Notes: generated by a model from the letters alone, not told the origin. A DNA stretch of 31,799 nt from Bacteroidales bacterium UBA1181 (GCA_002310215.1 DBYR01000033.1:1-31799); one strand, 5' to 3'; shown: positions 1 to 9,842, counted from the first letter of the stretch. Made by a program: numbers and translations.

Positions 1-236
1 AGGATACGCGTACGGAAACTCAACGTTTGGGTCATCGGATGATCTTCCACACCCATCCATTGGAACTTACCCGTCAGCATCAAGTGGTGGCAACGTTCCG
101 CACCCGCCACGGCCGGATTGACCAGATAATAGTTGAAGTGATATTGGTCACACACGATATCATCTTGGGCAATTGTCCGCGAAAAGGGAACAGCGGCAAA
201 AGCTATCAACAACAAATATTTAAATGCTCTTCTCAT
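1..236 (-). CDS. PorP/SprF family T9SS outer-membrane protein (partial, N-terminus only)
   Basis: This gene runs off the left edge of the window, so only about 78 codons are visible. Translation from the ATG at 236 gives a signal peptide (MRRAFKYLLLIAFAAVPFS, with likely cleavage near TIAQ). The mature start is typical of PorP/SprF: YHFNYYLVNPAVAGAE followed by LTGKFQWMGV. The complete PorP/SprF protein just upstream has the matching block NINPAATGNTDD...GRWQWMGVNN, so the two are tandem paralogues. These proteins are outer-membrane beta-barrels that help export or hold type B T9SS substrates. The gap from the upstream gene's stop is 71 nt on the same strand, so it is probably the last visible gene of the operon starting at 9736. 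Family is fairly certain; specific partner is inference. Confidence 0.85.
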   Translation of the reverse strand, partial: MRRAFKYLLLIAFAAVPFSRTIAQDDIVCDQYHFNYYLVNPAVAGAERCHHLMLTGKFQWMGVEDHPMTQTLSFRTRI

Positions 237-307
237 ATCATCTACAATTTATTCCAAATATACAGAACTCTCGTCAAAAACCAAGCATTTCGACGGAAAA
301 TCATCCA

Positions 308-1258
308 TTAATAATCCTCAAGGAATCTCGCGCCACCACCCTTGACTGTCTTAGCGATACGCCAAGAAAGCAAGATCTCACTAGAATTAGAAGAAACGCT
401 CTTAGCAACATCACCCAAACCGAGGTCAAAGGAGTAACCCAATCTGAACTTCTTATACTCGAAGCCGACAGAGAATTGGACAACATGAGAAGCAAAAAGG
501 TCTACACCATTCAAGTCTGGACGATAAGTGATGCCGAACCACAAGAAACGTTTGTAGAAGAGCAACATGTTCAACTCCATACGGTTCATGGAATTACGAT
601 GCGTATAAACCAATGCAGGAGCGAAGTCGATCGTCTCGGAAGGAGAGAGCAACGCCCTCGTATAGACATTAAACTGACGTCCTGGCATTGAAGTCGTCAC
701 CTTATCCTCGTTATACAGCAGGTGGTTGATGGATGCACCAAACATCAATTTAGGCATAGCCAACTCAACACCGAAATCCATATCCGGATTTATGACAGAC
801 TCGCACTCTCCAAAATTAAGGGTTTCCCTTTCCAACTCCGGAGGATCCAACCAATAATTCTTCTTAGGGTCAAAATAATGATAGAGGATGCCTGCAGACA
901 AACCGAAAGACATCAGCATACTCTCATTCAGATTGACATGGTATGCATAAGCCGCCTTCACGTTCATCGTACGGTTGGCATATCCCAAATCATCATAAGA
1001 AGCGGAGAAACCAATACCCGAACGAACAGACTCGAAATAGTTACTAATGTTCAGGACGCCCGTCTTAGGGGAGTTATTAACACCCATCCATTGCCAACGT
1101 CCAATAAGGAACAAATCAACATCATCGGTGTTACCCGTTGCGGCAGGGTTGATATTTAACCTGGAAAAGAACTGTTGGGAAAGCATCAAATCGCGCTGTG
1201 CGAAAGCATTCGCACCCAACATAGCCATCAATAATAAAACTAAATACTTCTTCATCAT
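308..1258 (-). CDS. PorP/SprF family type IX secretion system membrane protein
   Basis: This is a 316-residue protein with a Sec signal peptide (MKKYLVLLLMAMLGANAFAQ). It then shows the family's N-terminal signature: SQQFFSRLNINPAATGNTDD followed by WQWMGVNNSPKTGVLN. The rest alternates short polar and aromatic strands (for example SGIGFSASYDDLGYANRT, MLMSFGLSAGILYHYF, FRLGYSFDLGL), as expected of an outer-membrane beta-barrel. Length is normal for the family. SprF, the prototype, is needed for surface delivery of SprB, a type B CTD adhesin of Flavobacterium johnsoniae. Here the gene lies 14 nt after an OmpA/PD40 gene, which in turn follows a giant type B CTD protein, so it probably serves that protein. 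Two adjacent Met codons (1258 and 1255) are equally possible starts. Confidence 0.92.
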   Translation of the reverse strand: MMKKYLVLLLMAMLGANAFAQRDLMLSQQFFSRLNINPAATGNTDDVDLFLIGRWQWMGVNNSPKTGVLNISNYFESVRSGIGFSASYDDLGYANRTMNVKAAYAYHVNLNESMLMSFGLSAGILYHYFDPKKNYWLDPPELERETLNFGECESVINPDMDFGVELAMPKLMFGASINHLLYNEDKVTTSMPGRQFNVYTRALLSPSETIDFAPALVYTHRNSMNRMELNMLLFYKRFLWFGITYRPDLNGVDLFASHVVQFSVGFEYKKFRLGYSFDLGLGDVAKSVSSNSSEILLSWRIAKTVKGGGARFLEDY

Positions 1259-1272
1259 CTAACCTCCCAACA

Positions 1273-2643
1273 TTATTCGTTTAAGATTTTGATATCAACA
1301 CGACGGTTCTGCTCATGCTCAGGCTCTGTTTGAGCGTTCTTGATAACAGTTTCGTGGAAACCCTTACCCACAGCGACCAATTCGTTAGGACTCATACCTC
1401 TTTCAATCAACAAGCCCTTCACATAATTAGCACGTTCTTGGGAAAGTTTCATATTATACTTATCAGATCCACGTTCATCGGTATGACCACTGATTTCAAA
1501 TACAACACCAGGGAACTCCTTCATGGCACTTACCAACTCATCCAATTGGACGAAATATTCTGGCTTCATGTCCGATTTATCAAAGTCGAAGAAGAAGAGC
1601 ACCCAGTTGAAGCCCTTAGGCTCTGTAAGCGTAATTTCAGGCATCAGATCCACATCAGGCTCCGCACGGAAAGGCATCGGGACATAAATATCGTCCTTAC
1701 CTTTACCTCCAGCCCTATTGGAAAGGAACATAACCAATTTAGAAGATCCGATGAAATTATACTCGTTGGCGCGCGTATTGAATGTGGAATCCAAATTAAC
1801 CGCCGGCGTCCAAATGTCACGTTTAACCGTAACCGAATCCTTCAACGTAGTGTCATATATTTTGAACTCGTGATCTTTCTCATAACGAGACATGTAGATA
1901 TCCAAGCCACCGAATCCGCCCGGACGGTCAGAAGCGAAGTACATGATGGAGTCACCGACAACAAACGGATAATCCTCTTTTCCCTTAGTGTTAAAAGGGA
2001 TAACGGTATCACTCGCATTCTTAGGCATCACCCAATCCGCACCGACTTCCTCCTTGTTTTTCGCTCTATCAATATACCAGATATCACGGTTACCGAAGCC
2101 ATGGTCTTTGAAATCCGCGGAGAAATAGATACGGGTACCATTATTCGCCAAGGTCGGGTTGAAGAATCCCGTCACACGATCGTAGCGGTAAGTCCAACCA
2201 GCAATAACCGTGGAAGAACCACGAACCTTCTTCCTCATTTTATCCAAACCCTCGATCTTCATCAGTTTAGGTTCGCTGAAAGAACCGCCTTGGAGAGTAG
2301 CCTCATATATATCGGCGTTACCAATCTCATCCACACGGGTGAAATATATGGTCCTCTTGCGCGGGTCATAAGCGAACTGTCCATAAATCCCCAAACCTGT
2401 CAATTCAGGGCAAACCTCGATATCCACCAAATCATACATGTTGCCAATCGTCGCCGTATAAGCGGTATCTCCCCTAAAGAATGCGACTTTCCCTTCCTTG
2501 TAGAAGGACATGGGGCGCTCCTGGTCCCTTGAACTCGCATCAGAAGAGAGGATTTCATACCCTTCAGTGTATTCCTCATGAATGCCCGCAGAAGCGGCCA
2601 GTCCACAAAAGGACAACGTCACGACAGCTAAAGTCCTTTTCAT
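1273..2643 (-). CDS. OmpA-family protein with PD40 (WD40-like) propeller repeats
   Basis: The start at 2643 gives a clean signal peptide (MKRTLAVVTLSFCGLAASAG), so I prefer it to the in-frame ATG at 2661; the protein is then 456 residues. The middle (about 20-330) carries PD40-type beta-propeller blades, recognisable from GNRDIWYIDR, FGGLDIYMSRY and GKDDIYVPMP. The last 110 residues are an OmpA-like peptidoglycan-binding domain: FFFDFDKSDMKPE, ISGHTDERGSDKYN, LSQERANYVKGLL and NRRVDI. The protein should sit in the periplasm bound to peptidoglycan. PorE of the T9SS core combines TPR, propeller and OmpA domains; this protein has no TPR segment, so it is a relative in architecture only. It lies 34 nt after the giant gene and 14 nt before porP/sprF, which suggests it anchors or couples that export unit to the cell wall. 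Confidence 0.9.
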   Translation of the reverse strand: MKRTLAVVTLSFCGLAASAGIHEEYTEGYEILSSDASSRDQERPMSFYKEGKVAFFRGDTAYTATIGNMYDLVDIEVCPELTGLGIYGQFAYDPRKRTIYFTRVDEIGNADIYEATLQGGSFSEPKLMKIEGLDKMRKKVRGSSTVIAGWTYRYDRVTGFFNPTLANNGTRIYFSADFKDHGFGNRDIWYIDRAKNKEEVGADWVMPKNASDTVIPFNTKGKEDYPFVVGDSIMYFASDRPGGFGGLDIYMSRYEKDHEFKIYDTTLKDSVTVKRDIWTPAVNLDSTFNTRANEYNFIGSSKLVMFLSNRAGGKGKDDIYVPMPFRAEPDVDLMPEITLTEPKGFNWVLFFFDFDKSDMKPEYFVQLDELVSAMKEFPGVVFEISGHTDERGSDKYNMKLSQERANYVKGLLIERGMSPNELVAVGKGFHETVIKNAQTEPEHEQNRRVDIKILNE

Positions 2644-2677
2644 ATCAGTATACATAATCAAAACTATTTAATTTTTA

Positions 2678-5600
2678 CTATTTATCCAAAACTACTTCTA
2701 CGGTGCCCTTCTCTACCCTGCCATTCTTCATGACAACCTTATAGAAATAAACACCCGGATCAACGAACTCATCGGTATTACCTTTACGTCCGTACCATCC
2801 ATTATCACCTTCAAAGACTTTCTGACCATAACGGTCAAATACCATCACCGTGAAACCACGCATGAACGAGTCGTTAAAATCATCCACAACATGCGGAGTA
2901 AACGCCGTCGGCAGCTTAACCTCCAAGACTATGGATGAAGTTGCGGAAGGACATACTCCATCGGATGCCACAACGCTGTACTCAGAAGTAGATTCCGGCA
3001 AATACGTCGTCCGGTTGACAGAAGTAACATCGAACGAACGTCCATCACAGAACCATTCATACGTAGTAGGCGAACCAACCTCAGGATCGGCATACAACTC
3101 TATGTCGCCACCGATGATGACATTTTCCTTATTGGCGTACAACTGAACCACAGGGCTTTCATGAACGAAGACTGAGCCATTAGACTCCGATGAATTCGGA
3201 CATATCTCATCAACCGCAACGATCGTATAATTCAAGTATCCACCCTTCTGAGCCACATCAAAGAACTGAGTGGTGTCATGCGCAACCACTCGTTGAACGA
3301 GTTCGGAAGACTTACCATAGATGTTATAGTAAGTAGGGAAACCCGAAATCGGAATCAAAGATAAGTTAATTGTGTCACCCACACAAACATCTTTGACATC
3401 ATCTTTAATTTTTATCTCAAAATTAACAGGGACATGGACATTGATGGAAGACGAAGCGACGCCCGCCGTTGCATCATCATAGCTACATACCTCATCGAAG
3501 ACACGTACAGTGAATATGTTATGATCCACTGTAGGGTTATATCCCTCGAAGGTACAGTTCTTATACGTGTGACGAACCACCTTCAGCAACTCATTCGAAA
3601 CGGCATCATATAACTCATACCTTGCCGGAGTACCAGTAGTCACCTGTGCTACCAGTTTTATATCCCCGTCATTAGGAGAGCAATACGTATAAGTGGATGG
3701 TGTCAACGTGACCCTCAAAGAGTCGAACACCTCCAGCGTCTGCGCATTGGAAGTCACATTAGGACAAATACTATCGACAGAGACAACCGTGACCTCATGC
3801 GTTCCAACATCAAATGACTTAGTTGTATAAGACTTCTGCAACTTGGAAACACCATCAATAGCACGACTTCCGTCATACCACACATACTCTTTGATAAAAC
3901 GCTCCGAGCCCTCTGGCGTAATAGCCGAGACATTAAACGTAACGTCACCCACCACACAAGCCTTATTCTTGTCGACATCAAGCTTCAATTCGTATGGTGT
4001 CTGCACATACAAGTTAGCGGAACGGTCAGACTCAACAGGACCGCAAACGCCACCGTCATCCACAATTACGTACAGATCCAGCACATCACCAGGACTCATG
4101 TTCTCAGGGAAGTCCGAAGAATAGAAGATATTTTCCTTCAGCTCCCGAGAAGCAAGATCATACGTCTTACCCTTGTAGACATAGTGGAAACTATAGTCTG
4201 TATAATAAGCGTCGGCAGGATCAATGACAACAGTTGACTTCGCACGATCATCCTTAGAGCAGAGATAATGATCGTCGAGTGTCATAATAGGCTTATAATT
4301 TTGGTTAACCATGAAGGAATCCTCCTTGCCGGCACCGCCGTTCGCCTTGTTATAACATACATCATCGTATGCCGTCACCGTGAAATACATACGTTCAGCT
4401 ACCGCCAACCACTTAGCCTCTTCCAAGTTCAATTTATTGACAGTGGTCGTCGTCGAGAGGTTAGACGGAGAAGTGCGCTCCCACATATACTCCTTGATAT
4501 GCTTCTGCGCATCCTCAGGCACGGTGTACGCGATCAGTGTAACCTCCTCTTCTGTGGCAGGCATACAAATCTTATGGGATGGGATGGACAAAGTCAACTC
4601 AAATTTAGTATTGAATCTCACCTCTGTGGATTTGTTCGACTTCACAACATCCAATTCACAATGCTTATCGTATGCGGCGACAGAGAAGTTCGCCGTATAT
4701 CCAGCGGAAAAGGCTTTCGGATAATTGTTTTTATCAAGAACAACAGAATCTTCGTCCGTGGTAGCGATGATCACGCCATTATCATACCAATAGAACTTGG
4801 AGATATTGTTCCTTGCCTTCGCAGGCTTGATAACAGCCTTCAGCACGAAAGAAGCGGAATCCAACGACTCAACGCAATAAGCTTCCGGCAAATCCCCTAA
4901 CTCGATCTCAAAGCCACCCACACGAATCTGCACCTTCACAGTGTCACTGACATTCGGGTCAACACCTTGCGCACATATATCATCATAAGAGGAGACATAG
5001 ACCTCAATATCTTTTCCCGTATACTTCTTCAAATCATTGTATGTCAATTCCAGATGGTTCACATCAGTCGTACTAACATTCCACAGCGTCTCATCACCCG
5101 ACTTGATATGCCAAATGTAATTCTTCACCTGGCCCAGTGCCTCGGCAGGTTCAATAGTGACTGCGACACGCAAAAGCACCGTATCCGGATCTATGTTGGC
5201 TTCGTCATGCGGAACGCAAACAGACTTGCCGTTATAGTCAACTAACATCGTGTAAGGTGAATTGAATCTGAAATCAAGATCGCCATCAGACTTCACATCC
5301 TCACAGATACTATCTCTTGTAATCAAATAGATCTTAGCGTTCACACCCGCGCGAACCAACCATGGGAATCTCTCGGAATTAATCACCAATACAGAGTCCG
5401 CATGATTACCCGTATACATGACAGTGTCGACACCATTCACAACCGCATGCCACTCAAACTGCTTAACTTGCAAGATGGAAGTCGCCGGAGAAAAATTGAC
5501 ATGTACCGTCGCACTATCTGACTCCTGGCAAGTCGTCAGCTTGCTGGCAGTCAACGTTGTCTTATACTTGATACTAACCGCCACGTCGATAGAATCCGCG

Positions 5601-8600
5601 ACATCGTCACAAATCTCATCGCTTATCACCAGTTTATAGTTGGAGTTACTACTCTCGCCCACAACAAAAGAGTGGGAAAGTCCAGAGCCACCGACGAACT
5701 CTCCGTCACGGTACCACTTGTATGACTTAATCAGTTTCGCCGCATTCGGATCCGGCAAAGTGGCAGTAAGCGTCAACTTTTCTCCATACGTCAAGCAGGC
5801 CGTTGGTTCATTCGCATCAAGGAGATAAGTAGGATCGATGGAGTTCAAATCGACTCTAACACTTGGAGAGACGCTATTTGCGCCACAATACTCATCGTAT
5901 GCGCTCGCACTGAAGTACAATGACGTACCCGGTTTGAAGAAGTTCGGATAATCAGCCTTCCTGAGGACAACCTCATATACACTATCCGTAACGTTCGTCT
6001 TGATTGAATAGAATGAATCACGAGACTGCAACAAGCTGATGTGATTGAAGTTGGTCAACGCCTCTTTCGGGCTCACAGACACTTTGAGGACGATAGAATC
6101 AACGGAAGACAAGCAAACCTTGCTATTCACAGGCTCGACAGTCAACTTGAAGGCGCCCTCACGGATTTCAATTTCCGCAGCAGATGAAGCATTATTGTTT
6201 TCTATATCTCCACACTCTACAGTCTCGGTGTAGATGATATCTATCTTCGCCGAGCGGCCTGTTCTGTTTTTCAAATCCCTATGTCTCAATTCAATATAAC
6301 TTGTAGTCGACACTGTATCCACCACATCGCCGTTGCCGAAATCCAGTCTCCAGTGATAAGCGGTAATGTTAGATGCTGCTGCACTAGGATCCACCAAGAC
6401 ATTGATGTCCATCAGAACCTCGTCGTCATCTTGTCCCGGTGTCACACAAATCGGGTTTGCACTTGGCACAACCGTCAGACTGTAAGAGACATTATACACT
6501 TTGTATGGCACCTCCATCGGCTCGGCCGGAGCACAGAACTGGTCACCATCGTTAATCACAGAGACCTTCAGGATGCCTTCGATAGTAGCGTTCTTTTCCA
6601 AACCCTCCGGATAGAAGACACGGGCGGTATCGTTGATGATCACCTCGCGACCCGGTCTACCCCAATCCCATCTGAGGCCAGCTTCCGGCACATCCTTATA
6701 TACCTGGACAAGCACAGAGTCGCAACCATGGGTGCTTTCCACGTTGTAATCCAGATTCACGACATGCTTCGCCACCAGAGTGAATTTCTGTTGGTGCTCG
6801 CAACCACCCTCGTCTACGGCGCCAAAGATAATCTTTGACATGCCAACGGAGTCTGTCGTAGGCAATTCTTTCCATGTACGGTCATATACATGCACCGTAT
6901 AGTTTTTATCTACAATGAAGCGGATGGAATCTGCGTCGACACCCGTCACTTCCATCGTGTCCACTAAGATAGCGTCATTCTCTTCGCTCTTCCAGAACAT
7001 TTTCCAAGTATGGTCTTTTCTGGTCAAATTTCTACAACCACGTACTGTGATCGTATCACCAACAACGAAGCAAATCTTCTCCTCGTCATTGTCCGCACAC
7101 ATCGGACCTCCGAAAGTGTTCTTTATATCAATGTCGGAAGTTGCCACAAGGAACTCGTTACATACATCTCCAGAGTGCAACTCCACATCCCTCAATTCAT
7201 CCACACTCGAGCCAATGATTACCCTATATTGTATATCACCCACGAAACGAGGATCCGTCACAGAAATAATCGCATTAGTCTTTTTATAGTTGGAATCATC
7301 CGAATAATCCTTCATGTCCTCCCATGACTGGGTATCCTTATCGAAATATTGGAACAAGTAAACAGGATTTTGGATGTAATCACCCTTCTGTTTCGCCACC
7401 AATTCCACGTCACGACCGTCACAAACGGTAAGCGCACCCGTAATCAACTCGCCGTCCACCTTGGCTGAAAGCTCAGCCTTAGGCAAACATACGGAGAAGG
7501 AGATATCATCCAACAACAAGTCGTTACCATTACCAGAAGGACCATTGTTGTAAAGAACGACCCACAAAGATTGCACCTTTTGTGAAGGATCCAACTGCAC
7601 ATATTGATCAACCTCATGCCATTCGTCAGATCCCGCAGGTATATTTCCAGACTCAATATCGTTATTCAAAATGCTTTCGGCAGGAACCGATCCCATCGTT
7701 CTATAGGCATCAGGCAACACATCAGAGCCTTCATCCTTCAACAGATACACAGAAACGTTTATCGGGTTCTGAGGCTCACCCTCGGAAGTGAATTCCTTAG
7801 CTGTCGCATTCTTCACCGCCATGCTAAACGCGAAACGGTCAGCAGGGCAACCCAGATGCACACGCTGCGCATAGATGGCAGCCTTACTCCTGCTTGTCTC
7901 ACCACAGTTCACAAACAACATGGCACCATTCACGTTACCTGTATTATCGGTACAATCCACATAGGAGTTTCCGTCATGATGGTCAACGGAATCCGGATTC
8001 GCCACAATGGCATAGTAACCATCCTGCAGACGGAATGCCTTATTTCTACCCTCATATTCCGTCCAATTGTATTCTGGCAACAACGGGTTCGCCTGCATGA
8101 ACAAGTGTCCGTCCGTACCAACAAAATGATTAGACGAGGATGGTCTACCGTCAGAACCAGGCAAGTGAACAAATTGGGTGGCAGGCACCACATATCCGTT
8201 CGGATCCGGTGCGATATATTTTTGGATATGGAAAGTTGTTGTACCATCGGTCTGAGACACCCTCAATGATCCATTCTGATCTTCTCTTACGCTATAGAAT
8301 CCAGACCCATTATTATAAGGAGAGTTATTATTATGATATGCGATTCGTCTCATGTAATCCTGACCACTCTGATCGCTGGAATGATTACCCGCATAGCCAA
8401 CAGTATTGCCATTCACAATGCCGGCAACACCACCCTTCAATGTCATGTCATTGACGAAGACCTCCTTATCGGAAACGTAAGTGTGCTCATCGATAAAGTA
8501 ACCGAAGGACTCGTAGAACAAAGTCCTCGTCTGCAATCCACGGCAGTCTCCATTGTCTTCGCAATTAGGCGCCTCATAGAAGAAAGGCGAAGTGGTTTGC

Positions 8601-9709
8601 CCCGTCTTGTTATAAACGGCGCGATAATACCTATCTTCCGTAGGGAATACATTCAGACGATTGCTCGCATTCGTCTGAATGGTGGTCCATATGGCTCCAT
8701 CCTCGGACATTTGCCATTCAAAAACGTTATTACCCAAATCCGGCAACATATCCTCACCGATTGCAACCAACGAGTTGGAATCCTGCATACACATTTCCGT
8801 AGGATAGAAGGAAGAGATATAGAAACCGCAACCGGACACTTTCACTTCCGTTTCGCCGGCGAACAGGCCATCAACATATAATTTATATTTAGTCGAGTTC
8901 AATGGATTCAACGAAAGTGTAGGCACGTTGGTTGTGGCGAGCACCTTCCCGTTATTACGTCTCCACTCATAATTAGCACCCTCCGTATAGTTGGAAGTAA
9001 GAACCACAGGGTCACCCGGGCAAATATTCGTAACGCTGGAAGTGACCTTATAGCCGCAATCCGCCAAAGACAGGCCCACCTTTGCAGAGGAATAAGAGAC
9101 AAGTCCAGATGAAGTAGTATACTTCAGCAACATCACAATAGAGTCCGTAACCGTATAAACGAAACTATCACGATCATTATAGGTAGACAACCACGTCGTA
9201 TCCTTGCCGTCATAGGAGAGCAAACCCCAACGCTTAGAGGCGCTTGCGTCACCATTCTCCACCTTGAACTTCACATCACCTCCGGTAGTTTTACACACCC
9301 TATCCTTATCCGCATGAATCGTACCGCTACAAGAGCCATAAGCGACGCTTACGGAATTGGTCGGTCTGTCGTAGCTAACGCAAAGGAAGCCTGAGGTCTC
9401 GTTGTTGATCTGCACTTTCACAGCCTTGTCATTCTCAAGCACCCAACCCTTCGTATTATTGCCCGGCAAATAGATGGTATCAGCTTCGATATCCGTCTCT
9501 ATAACGATTTCACCCCTAAATTTATCCAAAGTGAACTGGTAATAATCACCGATGACATCCAATTTAGTGACCTTACCATTCCATCCACCATCGGACCTAA
9601 CCTTCGTAAATTCCGAAAATACAGGCATACAACCTAGTGTCAAAGCTGCAGCCACCAAGAAGAATTTCGATAAATTCCTTAAAAAGGACAATGTTTTCAT
9701 GTTTTTCAT
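2678..9709 (-). CDS. Giant Ig-repeat surface protein with T9SS type B (CHU_C) sorting domain
   Basis: The longest reading starts at 9736 (2,352 residues, the numbering used here). The in-frame ATGs at 9715, 9709 and 9700 put the signal peptide (SFLRNLSKFFLVAAALTLGC) closer to the N-terminus, and I chose 9709. Visible regions are two early Ig-like domains (about 230-390), a jelly-roll or LamG/CBM-like region (about 405-750, opening RTLFYESFGYF and closing LLLDDISFSV), further Ig-like domains to about 1080, then about 12 tandem Ig-like domains with paired cysteines (about 1083-2274). The C-terminal 78 residues (from LPTAFTPHV) form a gliding-motility-associated CTD, including VMVFDRYGQKVFEG and DPGVYFYKV. 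Such CTDs direct export by the T9SS. This is probably a large surface adhesin; no enzyme domain was recognised. OmpA and PorP/SprF genes follow in an apparent operon. The ligand is unknown. Confidence 0.9.
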   Translation of the reverse strand: MKNMKTLSFLRNLSKFFLVAAALTLGCMPVFSEFTKVRSDGGWNGKVTKLDVIGDYYQFTLDKFRGEIVIETDIEADTIYLPGNNTKGWVLENDKAVKVQINNETSGFLCVSYDRPTNSVSVAYGSCSGTIHADKDRVCKTTGGDVKFKVENGDASASKRWGLLSYDGKDTTWLSTYNDRDSFVYTVTDSIVMLLKYTTSSGLVSYSSAKVGLSLADCGYKVTSSVTNICPGDPVVLTSNYTEGANYEWRRNNGKVLATTNVPTLSLNPLNSTKYKLYVDGLFAGETEVKVSGCGFYISSFYPTEMCMQDSNSLVAIGEDMLPDLGNNVFEWQMSEDGAIWTTIQTNASNRLNVFPTEDRYYRAVYNKTGQTTSPFFYEAPNCEDNGDCRGLQTRTLFYESFGYFIDEHTYVSDKEVFVNDMTLKGGVAGIVNGNTVGYAGNHSSDQSGQDYMRRIAYHNNNSPYNNGSGFYSVREDQNGSLRVSQTDGTTTFHIQKYIAPDPNGYVVPATQFVHLPGSDGRPSSSNHFVGTDGHLFMQANPLLPEYNWTEYEGRNKAFRLQDGYYAIVANPDSVDHHDGNSYVDCTDNTGNVNGAMLFVNCGETSRSKAAIYAQRVHLGCPADRFAFSMAVKNATAKEFTSEGEPQNPINVSVYLLKDEGSDVLPDAYRTMGSVPAESILNNDIESGNIPAGSDEWHEVDQYVQLDPSQKVQSLWVVLYNNGPSGNGNDLLLDDISFSVCLPKAELSAKVDGELITGALTVCDGRDVELVAKQKGDYIQNPVYLFQYFDKDTQSWEDMKDYSDDSNYKKTNAIISVTDPRFVGDIQYRVIIGSSVDELRDVELHSGDVCNEFLVATSDIDIKNTFGGPMCADNDEEKICFVVGDTITVRGCRNLTRKDHTWKMFWKSEENDAILVDTMEVTGVDADSIRFIVDKNYTVHVYDRTWKELPTTDSVGMSKIIFGAVDEGGCEHQQKFTLVAKHVVNLDYNVESTHGCDSVLVQVYKDVPEAGLRWDWGRPGREVIINDTARVFYPEGLEKNATIEGILKVSVINDGDQFCAPAEPMEVPYKVYNVSYSLTVVPSANPICVTPGQDDDEVLMDINVLVDPSAAASNITAYHWRLDFGNGDVVDTVSTTSYIELRHRDLKNRTGRSAKIDIIYTETVECGDIENNNASSAAEIEIREGAFKLTVEPVNSKVCLSSVDSIVLKVSVSPKEALTNFNHISLLQSRDSFYSIKTNVTDSVYEVVLRKADYPNFFKPGTSLYFSASAYDEYCGANSVSPSVRVDLNSIDPTYLLDANEPTACLTYGEKLTLTATLPDPNAAKLIKSYKWYRDGEFVGGSGLSHSFVVGESSNSNYKLVISDEICDDVADSIDVAVSIKYKTTLTASKLTTCQESDSATVHVNFSPATSILQVKQFEWHAVVNGVDTVMYTGNHADSVLVINSERFPWLVRAGVNAKIYLITRDSICEDVKSDGDLDFRFNSPYTMLVDYNGKSVCVPHDEANIDPDTVLLRVAVTIEPAEALGQVKNYIWHIKSGDETLWNVSTTDVNHLELTYNDLKKYTGKDIEVYVSSYDDICAQGVDPNVSDTVKVQIRVGGFEIELGDLPEAYCVESLDSASFVLKAVIKPAKARNNISKFYWYDNGVIIATTDEDSVVLDKNNYPKAFSAGYTANFSVAAYDKHCELDVVKSNKSTEVRFNTKFELTLSIPSHKICMPATEEEVTLIAYTVPEDAQKHIKEYMWERTSPSNLSTTTTVNKLNLEEAKWLAVAERMYFTVTAYDDVCYNKANGGAGKEDSFMVNQNYKPIMTLDDHYLCSKDDRAKSTVVIDPADAYYTDYSFHYVYKGKTYDLASRELKENIFYSSDFPENMSPGDVLDLYVIVDDGGVCGPVESDRSANLYVQTPYELKLDVDKNKACVVGDVTFNVSAITPEGSERFIKEYVWYDGSRAIDGVSKLQKSYTTKSFDVGTHEVTVVSVDSICPNVTSNAQTLEVFDSLRVTLTPSTYTYCSPNDGDIKLVAQVTTGTPARYELYDAVSNELLKVVRHTYKNCTFEGYNPTVDHNIFTVRVFDEVCSYDDATAGVASSSINVHVPVNFEIKIKDDVKDVCVGDTINLSLIPISGFPTYYNIYGKSSELVQRVVAHDTTQFFDVAQKGGYLNYTIVAVDEICPNSSESNGSVFVHESPVVQLYANKENVIIGGDIELYADPEVGSPTTYEWFCDGRSFDVTSVNRTTYLPESTSEYSVVASDGVCPSATSSIVLEVKLPTAFTPHVVDDFNDSFMRGFTVMVFDRYGQKVFEGDNGWYGRKGNTDEFVDPGVYFYKVVMKNGRVEKGTVEVVLDK
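2915..6490 (-). repeat. Array of about 12 tandem Ig-like domains in the giant protein
   Basis: Protein-level repeats of roughly 100 residues lie between about residues 1083 and 2274. Each opens with a strand and a cysteine (for example KLTVEPVNSKVCLSS, TTLTASKLTTCQES, MLVDYNGKSVCVPHD, IELGDLPEAYCVES, LTLSIPSHKICMPAT, LKLDVDKNKACVVGD). Most have a central aromatic phrase such as KSYKWYRDG or KNYIWHIKSG, and many close with a second cysteine in a phrase like AYDEYC, SYDDIC, AYDKHC, AYDDVC or VDEICP. The units are clearly diverged, so this is an old domain array and not recent DNA-level duplication. Confidence 0.8.
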
Positions 9710-9801
9710 GCTCATCGAACTATGTATCTTACGCAAGTTTCTAACTCAATTATACAGTATCAGCACTTTGTGTTGCTCATTTTCGTCCACACAAAGACGG
9801 G

Positions 9802-9835
9802 CGAATATACAAAAAATTTACACACGCACCCCCAA
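9802..9835 (-). promoter_or_regulatory. Candidate promoter of the giant T9SS substrate operon
   Basis: On the minus strand a TATATTCG box (9809-9802) matches five of the six fixed positions of the Bacteroidota -7 element TAnnTTTG. A TTG (9835-9833) lies 23 nt upstream, at the long end of the accepted spacing. Transcription would start about 85-95 nt before the chosen ATG. The gap 9737-9948 holds nothing else recognisable except the T-rich end of the upstream operon. Confidence 0.35.
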
Positions 9836-9842
9836 ATTGACA

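Noticed and set aside
1315..2532. A 405-codon plus-strand frame opposite the OmpA/PD40 gene
   Set aside because: It is an antisense shadow with low-quality composition; the OmpA and PD40 motifs lie on the minus strand.
2678..9736. Possible frameshift or fusion artefact producing the 2,352-codon gene
   Set aside because: The frame is continuous from signal peptide to type B CTD with regular repeats throughout, as expected of this protein class.
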